From NCBI GenBank assembly GCA_028866655.1, contig JAGWHQ010000002.1, positions 1 to 64,000 on the forward strand: a DNA stretch of 64,000 nt, written 5' to 3'. Both the position numbers and the translations under genes were made by a program. The notes below the pieces were generated by a model, which had not been told where the DNA came from, searched no databases, and saw only the letters and a program-made list of their open reading frames with translations. The stretch is from Nitrososphaerota archaeon (GTDB lineage Archaea > Thermoproteota > Nitrososphaeria > Nitrososphaerales > Nitrosopumilaceae). Shown piece by piece: positions 60,501-64,000 of this stretch (within the stretch, counting starts at the first letter, position 1; the number at the start of each line of letters is the position of its first letter).

Positions 60501-61673
60501 ATGCTCAAACTTTACAATTCTTTTTCTTTATCCAAAGAAGACTTTGTTCCGTTTGAAAAAGACCTTGTAAAGATGTTCATTTGTGGTCCTACAGTATATG
60601 ATTATACTCATCTAGGACATGCCCGGATATTTTTGATATACGATCTCTTGTCTAGGTGCCTAAATGATCAAGGATTCAAAACTGATGTTCTTGTGAATAT
60701 GACTGATATTAATCAAAACGTGTTTGACAAGGCAAAAGAAAATTCAACAACTTACAAGGATGTTGCAAAGTTTTATGCATCTGCATTTGTAGTGGCACTC
60801 CAATCACTTGGAATACAAAGTGTCAATAGACTTGCATATGTATCAGATTATGTTCCAAGTATAGAGACACAAATAAAAAAATTATTGCAAAAAAAGGTTG
60901 CATACATGGCGCATGGAAATATCTACCTTGATGTATCTCAGGTGCAACATTATGGACAGATTTCACAGCAGACTAGGGAACAGCTAAATTTACACCGACT
61001 GGATATTGGCCCTGGAAAGAAAAATCCTGAAGATATTCTGCTGTGGAACTGTACTGATGATTTTGATTTTTCATGGGATAGTGAATTTGGAACAGGTATT
61101 CCGTGGTGGCACATGCAGGATACTGCAGTTGCTGTAGAAAACTTTGGTGACAATTATGATGTTCATGGAGGTGCACGAGAATTGGTGTATCCACACCATG
61201 AGGCACATCTTGCACAGTACCAGCTCTTGTCAGGTTCAGACAAGCCAATCAAATCATGGGTTCATGTAGGTCTTGTCTTGTCCGATGGGGAAAAAATGTC
61301 AAAATCTCTTGGAAATGTTGTCTGGGTAAAAGACTTGATCAAAAAATATGATTCTGATCTGATACGATTGTATGTCTTTTCAAAACATTATCGCGATGAC
61401 ATGGATTTTTCTGAAAATGACTTGATGTCAAAAAAACCATTGCTTGACTTGATTCGTCTAACTATGGATAAAGCCTCTGACACTACTCATGATACTGTAT
61501 CAAATCTAATGCGTGATTTTATGAAATCTTTGAATGATGATCTTGATTCTCCAACTGCCCTTGCAAAACTGGAAACAATATGTATAGAGGTGAAAAATGG
61601 AAAGGGCATTACTCTTGTTGATTTTAATCACATGTGTAACATGCTTGGTCTAAAACATGATACAACAAATTGA
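60501..61673 (+). CDS. cysS: cysteinyl-tRNA synthetase with unusual zinc site
   Basis: This 390-residue class I synthetase-like protein has ICGPTVYDYTHLGHARIF (Cys28, HLGH 37-40) and the KMSKS motif (265-269). In E. coli CysRS zinc is held by C28, C209, H234 and E238. In this protein the matching positions are C28, Asp207 (WHMQD instead of WHIEC), His232 and His236 (HHEAH instead of HHENE). The C-terminal anticodon part is shorter than usual (about 460 residues is common). It may still charge tRNA-Cys, or it may be a divergent paralog. The GNAT gene overlaps its end. Confidence 0.85.
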   Translation: MLKLYNSFSLSKEDFVPFEKDLVKMFICGPTVYDYTHLGHARIFLIYDLLSRCLNDQGFKTDVLVNMTDINQNVFDKAKENSTTYKDVAKFYASAFVVALQSLGIQSVNRLAYVSDYVPSIETQIKKLLQKKVAYMAHGNIYLDVSQVQHYGQISQQTREQLNLHRLDIGPGKKNPEDILLWNCTDDFDFSWDSEFGTGIPWWHMQDTAVAVENFGDNYDVHGGARELVYPHHEAHLAQYQLLSGSDKPIKSWVHVGLVLSDGEKMSKSLGNVVWVKDLIKKYDSDLIRLYVFSKHYRDDMDFSENDLMSKKPLLDLIRLTMDKASDTTHDTVSNLMRDFMKSLNDDLDSPTALAKLETICIEVKNGKGITLVDFNHMCNMLGLKHDTTN

Positions 61674-62352
61674 ATCAAATGACATTGGCTTTACTGGATT
61701 GTGGAGCAATGCCATCAAACTTGATTGTGGCACACTTTTTTTAAATCAAAAACTTGTAGACGATATTTTCTTTGACAAACTAACAGGTATTACATGTGCC
61801 AGCGAAAGCATGATTGACAAGGCAATAGGATATTTCCAAAAAAACAACTCTATACCATGTGTTTATTCCATGGATTTTCCTGAACTTGATTGTCTACTTG
61901 AAAAAAAAGGGTTTAGACACCATGATGTACAACATGTCCTAAAAAGAACACAACCTGCAGCAAAAACAAATGTCATCAAAATCACACATGATAACATCAA
62001 TCTGTGGACTGGAATTTTTTGTCAAGCATATGATTGCCCAGACTGGGAAAACCCAGTGAAATCTATATTGGAAAATACACTAGATTCAGTTGATTACATG
62101 GTTGATAAATCAAAGAGTTCATGCATGGCTTTGTATGAAAAAGACTCTATCTTGGGACTTTATTGTCTTGGCACTGTTCCATCTAAGAGGCACCATGGTA
62201 CTGCCACCTCGTTGATTGATTTTGCGTCATATCATGCCGTTTCCAAAAACTTGACTTTGATTTTGGAAACATATGGGAAAGACAATCTTTTAGGGTTTTA
62301 TTCAAAATTAGGGTTTGTGAAAGTCTATTACAAAAAAGTTTACACTATTTGA
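61657..62352 (+). CDS. GNAT-family acetyltransferase-like protein
   Basis: This 231-residue protein overlaps cysS by 17 bases. The C-terminal half has the GNAT pattern: LYCLGTVPSKRHHGTATSLIDFASYHA (acetyl-CoA binding R/Q-x-x-G-x-G/A analog, altered), TLILETYGKDNLLGFYSKLGFVKVYY (the N-x-x-x-x-x-F-Y-x-x-x-G-F motif). The N-terminal half of about 110 residues is not recognised. Substrate unknown. Co-translation with cysS seems likely. Confidence 0.75.
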   Translation: MIQQIESNDIGFTGLWSNAIKLDCGTLFLNQKLVDDIFFDKLTGITCASESMIDKAIGYFQKNNSIPCVYSMDFPELDCLLEKKGFRHHDVQHVLKRTQPAAKTNVIKITHDNINLWTGIFCQAYDCPDWENPVKSILENTLDSVDYMVDKSKSSCMALYEKDSILGLYCLGTVPSKRHHGTATSLIDFASYHAVSKNLTLILETYGKDNLLGFYSKLGFVKVYYKKVYTI

Positions 62353-63292
62353 GTTTGGCAAGTAGTGCCAAATAGAGAAATGGTAGAATTGTTGTGGCCT
62401 CTGCATGAATTGTAGTCTGCTTGGCATTCTTTGTAACTTTGCCCCATGATATTGCTTCTCTGACAAGTGCTCCGCTCAAACTTCCATCAAACTCCTGAGC
62501 TGTTGTGATGTACACTGCATAATCTAGTCCCTCACGGTACTGGTTCCACCACAAGGTGTGGTGTTTTGATATTCCTCCACCTATCATCAATGCACCTGAT
62601 TTTTTTGCCTTGAAGATTAATCCTGATAATAAATCTGCGTCTGCTATGACATTTAATCTAAAATCATTATGGCCTTGTGAAAACATCCAGATTTGGCTTC
62701 CCACTGCGCCGTCCATTATTCCTGGAACAATTACTGGGATGTTGTTCTTGTTTGCCCAGTAGAGAAACGAATCTTCACCAAGATTCTCGCCAATCAATTT
62801 TGTTACATCATAAGTTGACATTTCTTTTTTACCTTCACTGTATGCCTTTTGTAGAAAACTTTGCATTTTTTCCTCAATTAATGGTCCATAGCTTTTCAAT
62901 GGGACCAAAACATTTCCTAATCGGTGAATCTCTTTTTCTAAAAGTTCACTATCATCCATGGTAAACGATCCTTCTAAATAATTAGAATAATGTCTTGCAA
63001 TGTCGTGATCTAAAGCGCCACATGTGGTTATCACCACATCACACATCTTGTTTTTTATCATGTCAGTTATCACACCTCTAAGTCCAGTTGAAACAACTGC
63101 ACCAACAAATGACATGAACTTTAGACATTCCTTGTCTTTTATCATGTCAGTCATAATGTTGAGGCCGTCAACAAGATTTTTTGATTCAAAGCCGCCTGAC
63201 TTTGACATTTGATCAAATATTGAATCAATGGTATCATCTTTTTTGATGTGAATATCCTTGACTGGTTTGCCAGGCTCTACCATGAAACCCAA
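62345..63292 (-). CDS. dys: deoxyhypusine synthase
   Basis: This 315-residue NAD-dependent enzyme starts hypusine formation on aIF5A. The conserved NAD and spermidine-binding blocks are VVTTCGALDHDIARHYS, NIPVIVPGIMDGAVGSQIW and ALMIGGGISKHHTLWWNQ, where the Lys of SKHH is the catalytic lysine. TTAQEFDGSLSGA follows. Its 3' end overlaps GNAT by eight bases. The lysine and the overall length are standard. Confidence 0.95.
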   Translation of the reverse strand: MGFMVEPGKPVKDIHIKKDDTIDSIFDQMSKSGGFESKNLVDGLNIMTDMIKDKECLKFMSFVGAVVSTGLRGVITDMIKNKMCDVVITTCGALDHDIARHYSNYLEGSFTMDDSELLEKEIHRLGNVLVPLKSYGPLIEEKMQSFLQKAYSEGKKEMSTYDVTKLIGENLGEDSFLYWANKNNIPVIVPGIMDGAVGSQIWMFSQGHNDFRLNVIADADLLSGLIFKAKKSGALMIGGGISKHHTLWWNQYREGLDYAVYITTAQEFDGSLSGALVREAISWGKVTKNAKQTTIHAEATTILPFLYLALLAKLK

Positions 63293-63369
63293 ATCGGCTC
63301 TGGGCTATAAAATCCTCTGTTCCCGATCACAAGTAATTAATATAATGGATTATTTGGTAGCTATCTAAG

Positions 63370-64000
63370 TTGGGTAAGAAAATAAAAATTGCAATTGCTG
63401 GTGTTGGCAACTGTGCTTCTGCAATTATTCAAGGCGGAAAATACTATACTGAAAATACTCATGATACTATAGGTCTGACCGATTTTAACATTGGAGGATA
63501 TGTACCAGGCGACATTGAAGTGGTTGCTGCATTTGATGTTGCAGATACCAAAGTGGGAAAAGATGTCTCAGAAGCAATCTATGCTAGACCAAACAATACC
63601 ATTACTATAGCTGAGGTACCTCACATGGGTGTAACCGTGCAAAAAGGTCCTACCTTGGATGGAATAGGTAGGCATTTGAGCCGAGTCGTAACCGTTTCTC
63701 AGGAACCAGATGTTAACGTCAAAAAGGTTCTCCAAGATACTGGTGCTGAGATGCTTGTAAATTATCTACCTGTGGGAAGTACTAATGCAGTAAAACACTA
63801 TGCAAGTCAAGCCCTTGAGGCAGGAATAGGATTTCTTAATGCAATTCCTGTGTTCATAGCATCAGAACCAAAATGGCAACAGGCCTTTGCTGACAAAAAA
63901 ATTCCTCTTGCAGGCGATGATGTAATGAGTCAGCTTGGAGCTACAGTTGTTCACAAGACTCTTGTGAAACTCTTTGTAGATAGAGGTGTACAGATTGATG
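63370..64000 (+). CDS. inositol-3-phosphate synthase (partial, runs off the window)
   Basis: The frame starts at TTG 63370 and is open to the right edge. It begins GKKIKIAIAGVGNCASAIIQGG, a Rossmann start with the myo-inositol-1-phosphate synthase pattern, and continues with NIGGYVPGDIEVVAAFDVAD, VNYLPVGSTNAVKHYASQAL and PLAGDDVMSQLGATVVHKTL. The enzyme turns glucose-6-phosphate into inositol phosphate for archaeal lipids. At least 210 residues lie in the window; the C-terminus is missing. A TATA-like TAATATAAT at about 63337 lies about 30 bases upstream. Confidence 0.9.
   Translation, partial: MGKKIKIAIAGVGNCASAIIQGGKYYTENTHDTIGLTDFNIGGYVPGDIEVVAAFDVADTKVGKDVSEAIYARPNNTITIAEVPHMGVTVQKGPTLDGIGRHLSRVVTVSQEPDVNVKKVLQDTGAEMLVNYLPVGSTNAVKHYASQALEAGIGFLNAIPVFIASEPKWQQAFADKKIPLAGDDVMSQLGATVVHKTLVKLFVDRGVQID

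Overview
The window reads as a chromosomal segment of an ammonia-oxidizing archaeon of the Nitrosopumilales type (Thaumarchaeota/Nitrososphaerota). The evidence is an archaeal information-processing set (TFB, Rpo7, Spt4, Alba, aEF-1 beta, Cdc48, Pth2, deoxyhypusine synthase, NurA-HerA-Mre11-Rad50, NreA, PurP, PAC2, GTP-dependent dephospho-CoA kinase), a PEFG-CTERM surface protein with a thaumarchaeosortase-like enzyme, two-cupredoxin membrane proteins, and many tiny zinc proteins. The DNA is AT-rich and gene-dense, with short gaps and many overlapping gene ends. I saw no rRNA, tRNA, CRISPR array, insertion sequence or prophage, so this looks like core chromosome with a few surface and accessory patches. 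The last gene (inositol-3-phosphate synthase) runs off the right edge.

Layout. 0.1-13 kb: small Cys-rich proteins, a universal stress protein, a phosphoribosyltransferase, a lone Lrp/AsnC effector domain, a SNF2 helicase, a divergent CorA-like protein, an exported protein with W-rich repeats, DedA, a SAM methyltransferase, a bifunctional-nuclease-domain protein and PurP. 13-17 kb: TatA/TatC, a cupin and a GT39-type glycosyltransferase. 17-21.3 kb: a giant Ig-like repeat surface protein followed by a PEFG-CTERM protein. 21.3-25.3 kb: two zinc mini-proteins, then a HxlR regulator, a TFB fused by overlap to a pirin, and a drug-exporter-type MFS protein, with related inverted-repeat sequences in the promoters. 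26.5-32 kb: the four-gene DNA end-resection operon. 32-37.4 kb: proline catabolism and NAD biosynthesis. 37.4-48.8 kb: Rpo7/Spt4, Mrp, dephospho-CoA kinase, JAMM protease with cupredoxin protein, heme O synthase, an operon of zinc ribbon, aEF-1 beta, Cdc48 and a small protein, geranylgeranyl reductase and Pth2. 48.8-58.3 kb: regulators, a methyltransferase, CrcB, a Thr/Asn-rich secreted protein, an EF-1A-like protein without a G domain, NreA, the archaeosortase-like enzyme, a metallopeptidase-like protein and DinB polymerase. 58.3-64 kb: Alba, PAC2, a second lone Lrp domain, an unusual CysRS, GNAT, deoxyhypusine synthase and inositol-3-phosphate synthase.

How genes work together. Several operons are clear from overlaps or gaps of a few bases: nurA-herA-mre11-rad50; rpo7-spt4-nadC; zinc ribbon-aEF1B-cdc48-104-aa protein; nreA-archaeosortase-metallopeptidase; cupin-GT39; mrp-dephospho-CoA kinase; TFB-pirin. 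The surface theme (GT39 glycosylation, Tat export, Ig-repeat protein, PEFG-CTERM protein, archaeosortase) recurs across the window. The best candidate for an undescribed regulatory unit is the HxlR-TFB-pirin-MFS locus. The most unusual single proteins are the archaeosortase with Ser in place of the catalytic Cys, a CysRS with two altered zinc ligands, and the EF-1A-like protein without GTPase motifs.
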